DNA of 64,000 nucleotides from NCBI RefSeq assembly GCF_025252405.1, contig NZ_CP104307.1, positions 2,294,001 through 2,358,000 of the forward strand. The letters are read 5' to 3'. Origin of the DNA: Flavobacterium sp. TR2 (GTDB lineage Bacteria; Bacteroidota; Bacteroidia; Flavobacteriales; Flavobacteriaceae). The position numbers and the translations under genes are program-made. A model generated the notes under the pieces. It ran no database searches, was not told the origin of the DNA, and worked only from the letters and a program-made list of their open reading frames with translations. Positions 36,652-45,207 of the stretch are shown piece after piece (position 1 is the stretch's first letter; the number at the start of each line of letters is the position of its first letter).

Positions 36652-38115
36652 ATGCAGTCACGTAGAAAATTTATAAAAAACGCAGGCATTTTTTCAGCAG
36701 GATTATTGGCACTTCAAACAGAAGCTTTCGGATTTAATTCAGAAGCTTTTTCCTTCCCGCTAAAAGATTTTGTTTCAAAAAGACCTCCTGTTGCCGAAAG
36801 AAAATTTACAAGCAAGGCGATAGAAGCTGCTATCGTACGCATTAAAAAGCAAATTGCCAATCCAGAACTGGCGTGGATATTTGAAAACTGTTTTCCAAAT
36901 ACATTAGACACCACAGTCGATTTTGAAATCATTGACGGAAAACCTGATACCTATGTCATTACAGGAGATATTGATGCCATGTGGCTCAGAGACAGTACAG
37001 CACAGATCTGGCCGTATATTCCGTTTGTAAAAGAAGATCCAAAACTGGCTGAATTGGTAAAAGGAGTAATTAATCGTCAAGCGAAATGCATTCTGCTGGA
37101 TCCGTATGCAAATGCTTTTTATAAAGATTTTACGAAGGAAAGCGAATGGAAGCATGACCTTACCAAAATGCAGCCTGGAATCCATGAAAGAAAATGGGAA
37201 ATTGACAGTTTATGTTACCCAGTTCGATTAGCGCACGGATATTGGAAGGAAACCGGAGATATCAGTCTATTTGATGCAAAATGGAAAGAGGCCATGCTTT
37301 TAGTCCTGCAGACGTTTAAAGAGCAGCAGCGAATGGACGGTAAAGGCGGACCATACAGCTTTCAGCGTCAGACAGCTTGGGCAACAGATGGTGTCCCATT
37401 AGGAGGTTACGGCTATCCTGTAAAACCTTGCGGATTAATTGTTTCGACTTTCAGGCCAAGCGACGATTCAACTTTATTCGGTTATCTGATTCCGAGCAAT
37501 ATGTTTGCTATTGAAATATTAGGCTATCTGATTGAAATTTTCTCTCTTCCAGCGCTAAAAGACAATGATTTGGTTGCGAAAGCCACAAAATTAAGAGATG
37601 AGGTTCAAAAAGGATTAGAAGAACACGGAATTATCAATCATCCAAAATTTGGCAGAATTATAGCTTTTGAAGTAAACGGATATGGCAGTTTCCACATGAT
37701 GGACGATGCAAATGTGCCGTCTTTATTGTCGCTGCCCTATCTAGGTGCCATTGCTCCAAATGATCCTTTGTACCTTAATACAAGAAAAGTGGTGCTCTCA
37801 GAGAATAATCCGTTTTTCTACAAAGGAAAAGCAGGCGAAGGCATTGGCGGCCCGCACACAGGAGTCGATACCATTTGGCCAATGAGTATTGTTTTGAGAG
37901 CGATTACAAGTGTCGATGAAAAAGAAATAAAAGCCTGTATCAGTAATTTGATCAAAACCAATGCCGACACAGGATTCATGCACGAATCGTTTCATAAAGA
38001 CGATGTAAATAAATTTACCCGCAAATGGTTTGCTTGGGCAAATACATTATTTGGCGAAATGATTGTACACACCAGTATTCATTATCCTCAAATTTTAAAA
38101 GATAAAAATATCTAG
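36652..38115 (+). CDS. GH125 exo-alpha-1,6-mannosidase
   Basis: 487 residues. The N-terminus has a twin-arginine-like start (SRRKFIKNAG) and a hydrophobic segment, so it is exported. The family-125 signature is clear: FEIIDGKPDTYVITGDIDAMWLRDS split over ~80-110, PYSFQRQT, GYPVKPCGLIVSTFRPSDD and TGFMHESF near the end. GH125 enzymes are metal-independent, inverting exo-alpha-1,6-mannosidases. With the two GH92 enzymes and a beta-mannosidase this gives a nearly full set for removing mannose from N-glycan or mannan fragments. The gene is six bases after GH92 and 24 before the ROK gene. Confidence 0.93.
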   Translation: MQSRRKFIKNAGIFSAGLLALQTEAFGFNSEAFSFPLKDFVSKRPPVAERKFTSKAIEAAIVRIKKQIANPELAWIFENCFPNTLDTTVDFEIIDGKPDTYVITGDIDAMWLRDSTAQIWPYIPFVKEDPKLAELVKGVINRQAKCILLDPYANAFYKDFTKESEWKHDLTKMQPGIHERKWEIDSLCYPVRLAHGYWKETGDISLFDAKWKEAMLLVLQTFKEQQRMDGKGGPYSFQRQTAWATDGVPLGGYGYPVKPCGLIVSTFRPSDDSTLFGYLIPSNMFAIEILGYLIEIFSLPALKDNDLVAKATKLRDEVQKGLEEHGIINHPKFGRIIAFEVNGYGSFHMMDDANVPSLLSLPYLGAIAPNDPLYLNTRKVVLSENNPFFYKGKAGEGIGGPHTGVDTIWPMSIVLRAITSVDEKEIKACISNLIKTNADTGFMHESFHKDDVNKFTRKWFAWANTLFGEMIVHTSIHYPQILKDKNI

Positions 38116-38139
38116 TACTAAAAAGCTAAATAAATAAAA

Positions 38140-39039
38140 ATGAATACATCACACGCCATTGGGCTGGATATAGGAGGAACGCATATTACAGCTGCAGTTG
38201 TTAATAAAACAGAGATGAAAGTTTTGGACTATTCGCTCTGCAAAGAATCTTTTGATTCGAATATGCCAGCAGATAAGGTCATGAAAATCTGGAAAAAAGT
38301 AATCTGCACCGCAATAGAAAATTCTAAAGTAAAAGACATTACAGGTATCGCAGTCTGTATGCCGGGACCATTTGATTATAAAAATGGCATCTGCTGGATT
38401 AAAGGCCAATCAAAATACGAGCATTTTTACGGGTTAAACATTAGAGAATTGCTTTTGGAAACACTTGGTTTTCCTGCAGATTTTCCAGTTCTTTTTGAAA
38501 ATGATGCCGTTTGCTTTGGAAAAGGAGAAGTCTTTAAACTACAGGAAAATCTTTCTAAAAAAGTAATGGCTGTTACTTTGGGGACAGGATTAGGAGCTTG
38601 TTTTATTGATAAAGGAGTTTCGATCAGTTCAGGAAATTCTGTTCCAGCTGATGGAGAAATATACAATCTGCCTTATAAGGATAAAATGGCCGAAGATTAT
38701 GTTTCTGTTAGAGGCCTTTTGTCACATTACAAATCTTTAACGGGTACGGAGCTTAATAATGGCTTGGAACTTTATGGTTTGGCAAAAGATGGAGATCAGC
38801 AAGCAATTCTGGTATTTGAAAGAATGGGAGAGGATCTAGCGGCTGTTACTATTCCGTGGATTAAAAGCTTTGCAGCAGATCATATCATTATCGGCGGAAA
38901 AATTGCTAATGCAAGCGATTTGTTTTTATCTTCATTTAATAAAACAATTCAGGAGTCTGGTTTAAACATAGAAGTCTCCATTTCAAATGACAATGAAATC
39001 GCAGCGTTACTAGGAGCAGTCAGTTTTCTTTGCGATTAA
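38140..39039 (+). CDS. ROK-family sugar kinase without the zinc motif
   Basis: 299 residues. ATP-binding start IGLDIGGTHITAAV, catalytic aspartate in FENDAVCFGKGE, and phosphate loop TLGTGLGACFID are all present. The usual ROK zinc-binding cluster (CxCGxxGCxE after GH) is absent; the region reads PADGEIYNLPYKDKMAEDY instead. It is thus a zinc-free ROK subgroup. No helix-turn-helix, so it is a kinase rather than a regulator. As the last gene of a mannosidase locus it probably phosphorylates the released mannose (or glucose or GlcNAc) in the cytoplasm; ROK substrate cannot be fixed from motifs alone. The sugar phosphate could also be the signal for the LacI protein. Confidence 0.88.
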   Translation: MNTSHAIGLDIGGTHITAAVVNKTEMKVLDYSLCKESFDSNMPADKVMKIWKKVICTAIENSKVKDITGIAVCMPGPFDYKNGICWIKGQSKYEHFYGLNIRELLLETLGFPADFPVLFENDAVCFGKGEVFKLQENLSKKVMAVTLGTGLGACFIDKGVSISSGNSVPADGEIYNLPYKDKMAEDYVSVRGLLSHYKSLTGTELNNGLELYGLAKDGDQQAILVFERMGEDLAAVTIPWIKSFAADHIIIGGKIANASDLFLSSFNKTIQESGLNIEVSISNDNEIAALLGAVSFLCD

Positions 39040-39088
39040 AAAAACAAAAAAGGATGAGGTTTTAATGAACTCATCCTTTTTTGTTTTA
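39040..39088 (+). terminator. terminator ending the PUL
   Basis: AAAACAAAAAAGGATGAG / CTCATCCTTTTTTGTTTT, an 18-bp perfect stem directly after the ROK stop codon, T-rich on both strands. Confidence 0.88.
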
Positions 39089-39180
39089 AGCCTATACTAA
39101 ATAATGTTTTCAGCTTTTTAACTGTGTCTGCATAATTTTAAGCAATGCAAAAGCTTAGAAATGTATTTTAAAAGCAATAA

Positions 39181-39216
39181 AAAAAGTCTTTAAATACTCG
39201 TATCTAAAGACTTTTT
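39181..39216. terminator. terminator next to tRNA-Ser
   Basis: AAAAAGTCTTTA / TAAAGACTTTTT hairpin 34 bases beyond the 3' end of the minus-strand tRNA-Ser gene. It can end that transcript. Confidence 0.8.
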
Positions 39217-39249
39217 AATTTTTAAAGTTTCTTCTGAAACTTCTACTGG

Positions 39250-39334
39250 CGGAGAAAGAGGGATTCGAACCCCCGGACCTGTTACAGTCAACAGTTTTCA
39301 AGACTGCCGCATTCGACCGCTCTGCCATTTCTCC
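39250..39334 (-). tRNA. tRNA-Ser(TGA)
   Basis: Reverse-strand 85-nt cloverleaf with acceptor GGAGAAA/TTTCTCC, the anticodon loop CTTGAAA giving TGA (serine UCA codons), a class II long variable arm (TTGACTGTAACAG) and TTCGAATC in the T loop. Discriminator base G; CCA is not encoded. Confidence 0.95.
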
Positions 39335-39598
39335 AGTATGTCGCTATCAGTGCCTGATTGCGGGTGCAAAGATAGAATGTTTTTTTGATTGCAGAAATTT
39401 TTTTGATACTATTTATGAAGAAAAATGATATCCTCATCTCAAGTGAAAGAAATCCTGTCTAAAATTTAAGAGTAAAGAAATAATATACAGCGTAGTAGAA
39501 ATGACAATGGCTAGAATAAGAAATCTTCGATGAAGGCTGTTTTCTGGCCACTCCACTTTTTTATAACACTCAATTAGAAACTTTAAAGTATTTTTACC

Positions 39599-40267
39599 CT
39601 ATAATAATCCTAAGTTTTTAGCTTTTTCTATTAAATCTTTATCGCTTCCTTTTCCTTTTAACAGCTGATCTTTAATGTTTGCTTTTCTTTTCTCTATAGC
39701 ACTCATCGAAAGAGGAATATAATCTGGAAGATTTACCGTTTTTACTCCCTCAGAAATTAAAATTAAAATTTGGTTGTCATGATTATCCCAATTTATGTTT
39801 TTCTTAAATAATTCTCTTTGGGATTCTACTATTGTACTGCTCCTAAATATTTCGCCATCAATAATATTTTTGCAAATCACAGGAAATGATTCAAAATTGA
39901 TATCATTTTTTGATATAAAGCCTTCAGGTCTTATGCCTTTTATTATTTTGTCCACAGTCAAAGGCTCACTGCGCATTGTAAGAAGAACTATTTTACATTT
40001 TGTGAATTTTTCTTTTAGAACAAATGCTAAATCAATACCGTCATTAATATTTAATTGTTTATGTGGGGGCAGATTTATATCAAGCAATGCGATATCAATA
40101 TTAATATTCTGTTTTAGGTTTAAAATAATTTTATTATAAGCATCTTCACAATTATAGCTCTTTATAAAGTTTGGAGTATTTTCTTGAAATTGACCGTCGG
40201 ATAAAAGGTTGACATAACTATCCACAGTCATCGGATGGTCGTCGACGATTAAAATATTTAGGTTCAT
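39599..40267 (-). CDS. NarL/LuxR-type response regulator
   Basis: I start at ATG 40267 (MNLNILIVDDHPMTVD), which puts the acidic pair D9-D10 where receiver domains have it; an upstream in-frame start adds only nine residues. The phosphoacceptor is D63 in ALLDINLPP. The C-terminal ~60 residues form a LuxR-like helix-turn-helix (ILISEGVKTVNLPDYIPLSM / SAIEKRKANIKDQLL). It is divergent from a small lipoprotein and a NarL-type histidine kinase, its probable partner. Two CCGTA inverted repeats lie in the shared upstream region, and CCGTAATTTT direct repeats precede the dehydrogenase and the NRPS genes, so it is the likely activator of all of them. Confidence 0.88.
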   Translation of the reverse strand: MNLNILIVDDHPMTVDSYVNLLSDGQFQENTPNFIKSYNCEDAYNKIILNLKQNINIDIALLDINLPPHKQLNINDGIDLAFVLKEKFTKCKIVLLTMRSEPLTVDKIIKGIRPEGFISKNDINFESFPVICKNIIDGEIFRSSTIVESQRELFKKNINWDNHDNQILILISEGVKTVNLPDYIPLSMSAIEKRKANIKDQLLKGKGSDKDLIEKAKNLGLL

Positions 40268-40307
40268 AAATTGTGTAATTGGGATTTTTAACAAATGTAA
40301 GAAATAT

Positions 40308-40421
40308 TACGGATTTTCCGTACTGTAAATTAAATGCAATCTAATGCTAGTGAATAGTTAATAAATAATAATCAAATTATATTATTTTGGATGGTAGAGT
40401 AAATTTTACGGATTTACCGTA
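40308..40421. promoter_or_regulatory. two CCGTA inverted repeats between divergent regulator genes
   Basis: TACGGATTTTCCGTA (40308-40322) and TACGGATTTACCGTA (40407-40421), 99 bp apart. They are 15-bp palindromes differing in one base. NarL/LuxR-type regulators bind such inverted pairs. They are placed to control both the response-regulator gene (minus) and the lipoprotein gene (plus). Confidence 0.7.
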
Positions 40422-40478
40422 CATTTTAATTTAGTTATAGTAGTTTTTTTGTTAAAATAATCAACTAAAATTATTTTT

Positions 40479-40742
40479 ATGAAAAGCAAATTATTTATTT
40501 CAGGAGTGCTGATTTTTGTTTTATCGCTGACTTCTTCGTGTACAAATGATGATTATGAAATACCGCAGGATAATAGCAGAGAATTAAAAGTTGTGCCAAA
40601 ATACCCATTAAACAATCTCAATGAAAACGCAAATATGCAGCATTCGCAAGACACTATAGAGTCTACTGTAAATCGAGAGATAAACGTTACATCTGGTGCA
40701 TACGGTGATCCAAGTAACCCTAGGCCGCCCAGAAAAGATTAA
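40479..40742 (+). CDS. small lipoprotein beside the histidine kinase
   Basis: 87 residues: lipoprotein signal with lipobox TSSC (Cys21), leaving a mature chain of 67 residues with no recognised domain and a Pro/Arg-rich end (YGDPSNPRPPRKD). It is encoded immediately upstream of the kinase and downstream of two CCGTA palindromes, so it is probably induced by the response regulator. It could be an accessory sensor, a modulator of the kinase or the source of a peptide signal; none of these is shown by the sequence. A terminator after the gene would make it the main product of this promoter. Confidence 0.65.
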   Translation: MKSKLFISGVLIFVLSLTSSCTNDDYEIPQDNSRELKVVPKYPLNNLNENANMQHSQDTIESTVNREINVTSGAYGDPSNPRPPRKD

Positions 40743-40761
40743 TTTTTGTAGTATTTTGAAG

Positions 40762-40802
40762 AAGACTATTTTTATTTATTTTAAATTTAATAGTCTTTTT
40801 TA
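40762..40802 (+). terminator. terminator between lipoprotein and kinase genes
   Basis: AAGACTATT / AATAGTCTT stem with an 18-base AT loop and TTTTT tail, ending 16 bases before the kinase start. It should lower kinase expression relative to the lipoprotein. Confidence 0.65.
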
Positions 40803-40817
40803 TTCAAAAGACTATAT

Positions 40818-42854
40818 TTGAAATATAAAATAATAATTAAACTATTGAAAACTATATTTAATTTATTTTTTTTATTTCTAGCGCTGCTAATTTTCTCATG
40901 TAAGAAAACTCAATCGACTAATTCGGAATTGAGTAGAGATATTTCATTTGTTAATAATTTAGATAGTAAATCAAAAGAGAGGTATCTCGATTCTATAAAT
41001 GCTTTATTAAAGTATCAAAAAAATGATTCTGTTATTAGAAATTTCTACTTTAAGATTTCTACAGAATTTTATAATAATAATAATTTTAAAAAATCGTTAT
41101 CGGCAAGTTTAATGGCTCTTAAGCTATCGAAGGAGGTAGATGATAAAAAAGGAATTGCAAAAGCGCTTTATTATGTTGGAGATAGTTATGTAAATGTAAA
41201 AAAAGATAGTTCTTATTTCTATTATTTGCAGGCAGAAAAATTGTACTACAAATTATCTGATTATGATAATACGGCAAGAATGTTATTCAATAAAGCTTAT
41301 GTACTTTTTTATGATGGAAATTATACAGAATGTGAAGTTGAAATTTCTAAAGCTTTAAAACTTTTAAAAGCCTCCAAAGATGAAAGACTAATTTATTCCT
41401 GTAATACCTTAATGGGAAATTGTCAAGAGAAGTTAGCAAATTATGATAAAGCATTATGGTATCATCAATTGGCTTTAAATACTTTTAAGACAATGAAGTC
41501 TAAAGATATAGATCAAGATGAAATACTTAATTATGATGTAACATCTATTATCAACATCTGTAATCTTTACGATATAAAAGGTGAATATTCAAAATCTATT
41601 AAAAAATTAAGTGAATTACTCTCAAATCATTTAAAAGAAAAATCACCTAGATTATATGCCAATGTTCTCAGCAATTTGGCTTATTCAAAAATGAAAAGCG
41701 GACAATTTCATAATGTTTATGGGATGTTTTCCGAATCCTTAGAAATAGTAAAAAATAGCGGAAATGAATCTGATATTCTCTATAAAAAAATTCATATCGG
41801 CGAATATTTTTTAACCCAACGAGATACTGGTAAAGCAATTCAAATTCTTAAAGAAGCAAAGCAATTGGCAATTAGAATTAAGAACAGCAATGAAATTTTA
41901 ACTTCATTAAAACTACTTTCGGTTTTAGATAAAGAAAATAGATTTTACTATGCAAATGAATATATAAAATTAAGCGATAGTATAAATATTGTTCAAAAAA
42001 ATACGCATAACAAATATGCGCGAATTGAATATGAAACTTCTAAGATTGAAGATGAAAATAGAATTTTAACGACAAAGAACCTCTATATTATAATTATTTC
42101 ATTTGGTGTGATTCTATTATTAGTCATTGTTTTTATTTTGAGATATTTTAAATTTAAAAATAGCGAAATCAGGTTTTTAAAGTTGCAGAAAAAGGCTAAT
42201 GAGGAAATATATTTGTTGTTAACAGAACAGCATGAAAAAATTAACTCTGCCAAAGAAAATGAAAAAACTAGAATTGCCAGAGAATTACACGATGGTATCA
42301 TGAACAAAATTTATAGTGTCCGTATGAATTTAGGTTTTTTTAATTCTAAGGTCGATCAACAAATCATCGAGAAGAGAAAAGAGTTTATATCCGAGTTGCA
42401 AGTTATAGAAAATGAAATTAGAACCATATCTCATGATTTAAGCAGAACTTCTTTTTTGGATGGTAATGATTTTAATAGTTTATTGATGGGCTTAATCGAA
42501 AATCAAAAAGAAATTAGTAAAACTAACTTCAAGTACATAACAGATTCAGATTTTGAGTGGGGAGACATCCAAAATATTTGCAAGATAAATTTATATCGCA
42601 TCGTTCAGGAAGCTATTTTAAATGTTAACAAATATGCCAATGCCAAAAATTGTGAGATCTGTATCCAAAAACACAGCAGCAAATCTTTGATAATGAGTAT
42701 TGTGGATGACGGTCAGGGCTTTGATGTTAGAGCCAAAAAGAATGGTATAGGATTAACTAATATGAGCGAGAGAACAGAGTCTATGGGAGGTGAATTCTAT
42801 GTGGAATCAAAAATTGGGATAGGCACCAGAATACAAATTACGCTTCACTTCTAA
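40818..42854 (+). CDS. TPR-containing NarL-type sensor histidine kinase
   Basis: 678 residues. I use the TTG start at 40818, since an in-frame stop lies just upstream and no ATG gives the signal region (FLFLALLIFSCKK, possible lipobox Cys28). Residues ~55-375 are tetratricopeptide-like helices (AKALYYVGDSYVNV, ARMLFNKAYVLFYDGNY) outside the cytoplasm, then a membrane helix (~416-440, LYIIIISFGVILLLVIVFIL), a short coiled coil, HisKA_3 with phospho-His in IARELHDGIMNKI, and the ATPase N-box (IVQEAILNVNKYANA) and G-boxes (DDGQGFD, GIGLTNMSERTES, GIGTRIQITL). The family signals to LuxR-type regulators such as the divergent 39599-40267 gene. The ligand is unknown. Confidence 0.88.
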   Translation: MKYKIIIKLLKTIFNLFFLFLALLIFSCKKTQSTNSELSRDISFVNNLDSKSKERYLDSINALLKYQKNDSVIRNFYFKISTEFYNNNNFKKSLSASLMALKLSKEVDDKKGIAKALYYVGDSYVNVKKDSSYFYYLQAEKLYYKLSDYDNTARMLFNKAYVLFYDGNYTECEVEISKALKLLKASKDERLIYSCNTLMGNCQEKLANYDKALWYHQLALNTFKTMKSKDIDQDEILNYDVTSIINICNLYDIKGEYSKSIKKLSELLSNHLKEKSPRLYANVLSNLAYSKMKSGQFHNVYGMFSESLEIVKNSGNESDILYKKIHIGEYFLTQRDTGKAIQILKEAKQLAIRIKNSNEILTSLKLLSVLDKENRFYYANEYIKLSDSINIVQKNTHNKYARIEYETSKIEDENRILTTKNLYIIIISFGVILLLVIVFILRYFKFKNSEIRFLKLQKKANEEIYLLLTEQHEKINSAKENEKTRIARELHDGIMNKIYSVRMNLGFFNSKVDQQIIEKRKEFISELQVIENEIRTISHDLSRTSFLDGNDFNSLLMGLIENQKEISKTNFKYITDSDFEWGDIQNICKINLYRIVQEAILNVNKYANAKNCEICIQKHSSKSLIMSIVDDGQGFDVRAKKNGIGLTNMSERTESMGGEFYVESKIGIGTRIQITLHF

Positions 42855-42970
42855 ATCTGCAATTCACAAAATTTAAAACTGCCCCTAAAAGCAACAATTG
42901 CTATTAGCGGCAGTTTGCTATTGCCTCAAACTGCTGATTTTAAGTATTACATCTGCAAATAAATTCAAGT

Positions 42971-43027
42971 CCGTAATTTTTATACACAAAGCCCGTAATT
43001 TTCAGATGGGTGTTCCTATTATTTTCG
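42971..43027 (+). promoter_or_regulatory. dehydrogenase promoter with CCGTAATTTT direct repeats
   Basis: CCGTAATTTT at 42971-42980 and 42993-43002 (22 bp apart) and a TATTTTCG -7-like box at 43020-43027, 27 bp from the second repeat. The same layout stands before the first NRPS gene, where even the intervening AGATG-N2-TGTT is similar. Predicted leader to ATG 43237 ~200 bases. Confidence 0.7.
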
Positions 43028-43236
43028 TAAAAAAGATAATTCTTTAAGTTGAAAAATAATTTAAAAGAAGAATTAACTGCCTTTTGTCTATCAGAATTGT
43101 AATGGAATTGTGAATGTTTTAAATCAGAGGTCAAATTAAATAACATATAAAAAGTACATATAGTATGCTTGTATTTGCTAATGAAAATAAATATACGGAC
43201 AACCAGAATAGCCCAATAAATAATATTCAAGCTAAA

Positions 43237-44475
43237 ATGAAAAAAGCACTAAATAACTTTGAAAGTAAAGAACCTTTGCTTGTTTTTAATTGGAAAGATT
43301 CTGAATCTGAGGCTGAAGGGTGGACTATTATCAATTCTCTTCGCGGTGATGCTGCGGGCGGCGGGACACAGATGAGAAAAGGACTTGATATGAAAGAAGT
43401 TCTGTATTCAGCCAAGATGATGGAGATGAAATTTTCAGTGTCTGGGCCATCTATTGGGGGCGCTAAATCTGGGATTAACTTTGATCCAAATGATCCGCGA
43501 AAAAAAGAGGTGCTTAAGCGTTGGTATAAAGTGGTTTCTCCTTTATTGAAAAGTTATTATGGAACCTACGGCGATTTTAATGTTGATGATATTAATGAAG
43601 TTGTGCCCATTACAGAAGAATGTGGTATTTGGCATCCGCAAGAAGGTATCTCTAACGGACATTTCAAACATACAGAGGCAGATAAAATTAATAGGATTGG
43701 CCAATTGCGCTATGGTGTTTTAAAAATAATTGAGAATTCGAAATTTTCGCCTGACGTTAGTAAAAAGTATACTATTTCTGAAATGATCAATGGTTATGGT
43801 ATCGCAGAAGCAATTAGACATTACTATACGCTTTATGGAGGAGAATTAAAAGGGAAAAAGGTCATCGTTCAAGGTTTTGGAAGTGTAGGCGCTGCAACAT
43901 CATTTTACTTAACTAGTTTGGGTGCAAAGATTATAGGAGTTATAGATAGTGAAGGAGGTTTAATTAATGAGGAGGGGTTTTCTATGGAAGAAATTCGCTT
44001 GTTGTTTCTGACTAAAGACGCGAACAAATTTGTCAGTAAAAATAAAATCCCTTTTGAAGTGATTAACGAGAAAATTTGGTCAATAGGCGCAGAAATATTT
44101 GCGCCCTGTTCTACATCTGAGAAAATAACTCAAAATCAAGTTGAGCTTTTAGTTTTAAACGGACTAGAAATTATTTCATGCGGCGTTAATATGCCTTTTG
44201 CAGATTCAGCCGTTTTTTATGGTCCAACTATGGAATATGCTGATAACAAAGTAAGTGTATTGCCTTATTTTATCTCAAACTGCGGCATGGCTCGACTTTT
44301 TGCTTACTTTATGCAAAAAGAAGTAAAAATGGATGATGAAACCATTTTTAATGATATTTCCCAGACGATAAAAGATGCTATAATGAAAGTTTATAGTTTA
44401 AATACTTCCAAAACAAATATTAGTGCTCGTGCTTTTGAGATTGCATTAAAAGAACTTGACAAAGTTGAGTCTTAA
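43237..44475 (+). CDS. Glu/Leu/Phe/Val-type NAD(P)-dependent amino-acid dehydrogenase
   Basis: I start at ATG 43237 (MKKALNNFESKEPLLVFNWK), since Bacteroidota homologs begin about here; an in-frame ATG at 43165 would add 24 residues. The substrate domain has the glycine-rich AAGGGTQMRKGLDM, the catalytic-lysine region MKFSVSGPSIGGAKSG, and GDFNVDDI. The Rossmann domain starts at VIVQGFGSVGAATS. The reaction is reversible oxidative deamination of an amino acid to its 2-oxo acid. Its promoter shares the CCGTA repeats and spacing of the NRPS promoter, so it may adjust precursor supply (for example branched-chain or aromatic amino acids) for the peptide. Substrate is not clear from motifs. Confidence 0.88.
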   Translation: MKKALNNFESKEPLLVFNWKDSESEAEGWTIINSLRGDAAGGGTQMRKGLDMKEVLYSAKMMEMKFSVSGPSIGGAKSGINFDPNDPRKKEVLKRWYKVVSPLLKSYYGTYGDFNVDDINEVVPITEECGIWHPQEGISNGHFKHTEADKINRIGQLRYGVLKIIENSKFSPDVSKKYTISEMINGYGIAEAIRHYYTLYGGELKGKKVIVQGFGSVGAATSFYLTSLGAKIIGVIDSEGGLINEEGFSMEEIRLLFLTKDANKFVSKNKIPFEVINEKIWSIGAEIFAPCSTSEKITQNQVELLVLNGLEIISCGVNMPFADSAVFYGPTMEYADNKVSVLPYFISNCGMARLFAYFMQKEVKMDDETIFNDISQTIKDAIMKVYSLNTSKTNISARAFEIALKELDKVES

Positions 44476-44970
44476 AAATGAACTTTTGCTTTTAGGGCTT
44501 GGCAGATTTTACCGACAGCTTAAGAAAACCAATTATGTCCAAAGTTTTACAATCAACCATTGAGAATGGCTTTTTTCTCATCCGAAAAGCCAATCCATTT
44601 TGGAAAATCCAGACAGGTTAACCGGATGCTCATGCTAAAACCAATCTTTTCCTGATCGAAACTTCACACGTATTTTATTTCTATTAATCGTTTGGCATCT
44701 CTGAAAGCAAATCCATTTGAAGCGTCTTCTTTAGAATGCCCAAAAGAAGCGAATTGAAACTGAAATATGTTTTCCTATTTCAAAACTTATTAAAATAAAA
44801 AATTACCTCAATCTTTTAAAAATAACCGAAGAGAAACAGCATAAACATAGGTGTATCTCACAAAATTTAGGAATGCTATTCTTTATGTGTTTTAAAGGAG
44901 ATTAAAAAAAAGAGAATAAGAATCCATGTTGTTATTCGGTTCATGATTAATGGTTTGGACGCTTTAAAAG
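44476..44970. other. gene-free stretch before the NRPS promoter
   Basis: About 500 bases without a gene. Short plus-strand frames such as one starting at 44534 (MSKVLQSTIENGFFLIRKA) are broken by stops within ~30 codons, so a decayed gene is possible. No terminator is obvious after the dehydrogenase gene. Confidence 0.35.
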
Positions 44971-44971
44971 T

Positions 44972-45028
44972 CCGTAATTTTTTTATAAAAACCCCGTAAT
45001 TTTTAGATGAATGTTACTGCTATTTTGG
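44972..45028 (+). promoter_or_regulatory. NRPS promoter with CCGTAATTTT direct repeats
   Basis: CCGTAATTTT at 44972-44981 and 44994-45003 (22 bp apart), then TATTTTGG at 45021-45028 as -7 box, 27 bp from the second repeat. Spacing is identical to the dehydrogenase promoter at 42971-43027. Predicted start near 45034, leaving a ~170-base leader. Confidence 0.75.
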
Positions 45029-45207
45029 CATAAAATTAATTGAGTCTAAATGTTAAAAAATAAAGTTTTGATGGTTTAAGATTTAGACTTTGAAGAAAAT
45101 AGTTTAGAGTAGAAATGAAGAGTCTTACATGATCCTTCAGAGTTGATATTAAATAAAATTGTACAATAGAATACTGGTTGTGGCCAGAAAAAAGGAATGC
45201 TAAATTT

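Noticed and set aside
39250..39334. tRNA-Ser as integration site of the phage-like element
   Set aside because: The element ends near 22.65 kb, there is no integrase gene next to the tRNA, and no direct repeat of the tRNA 3' end was noticed.
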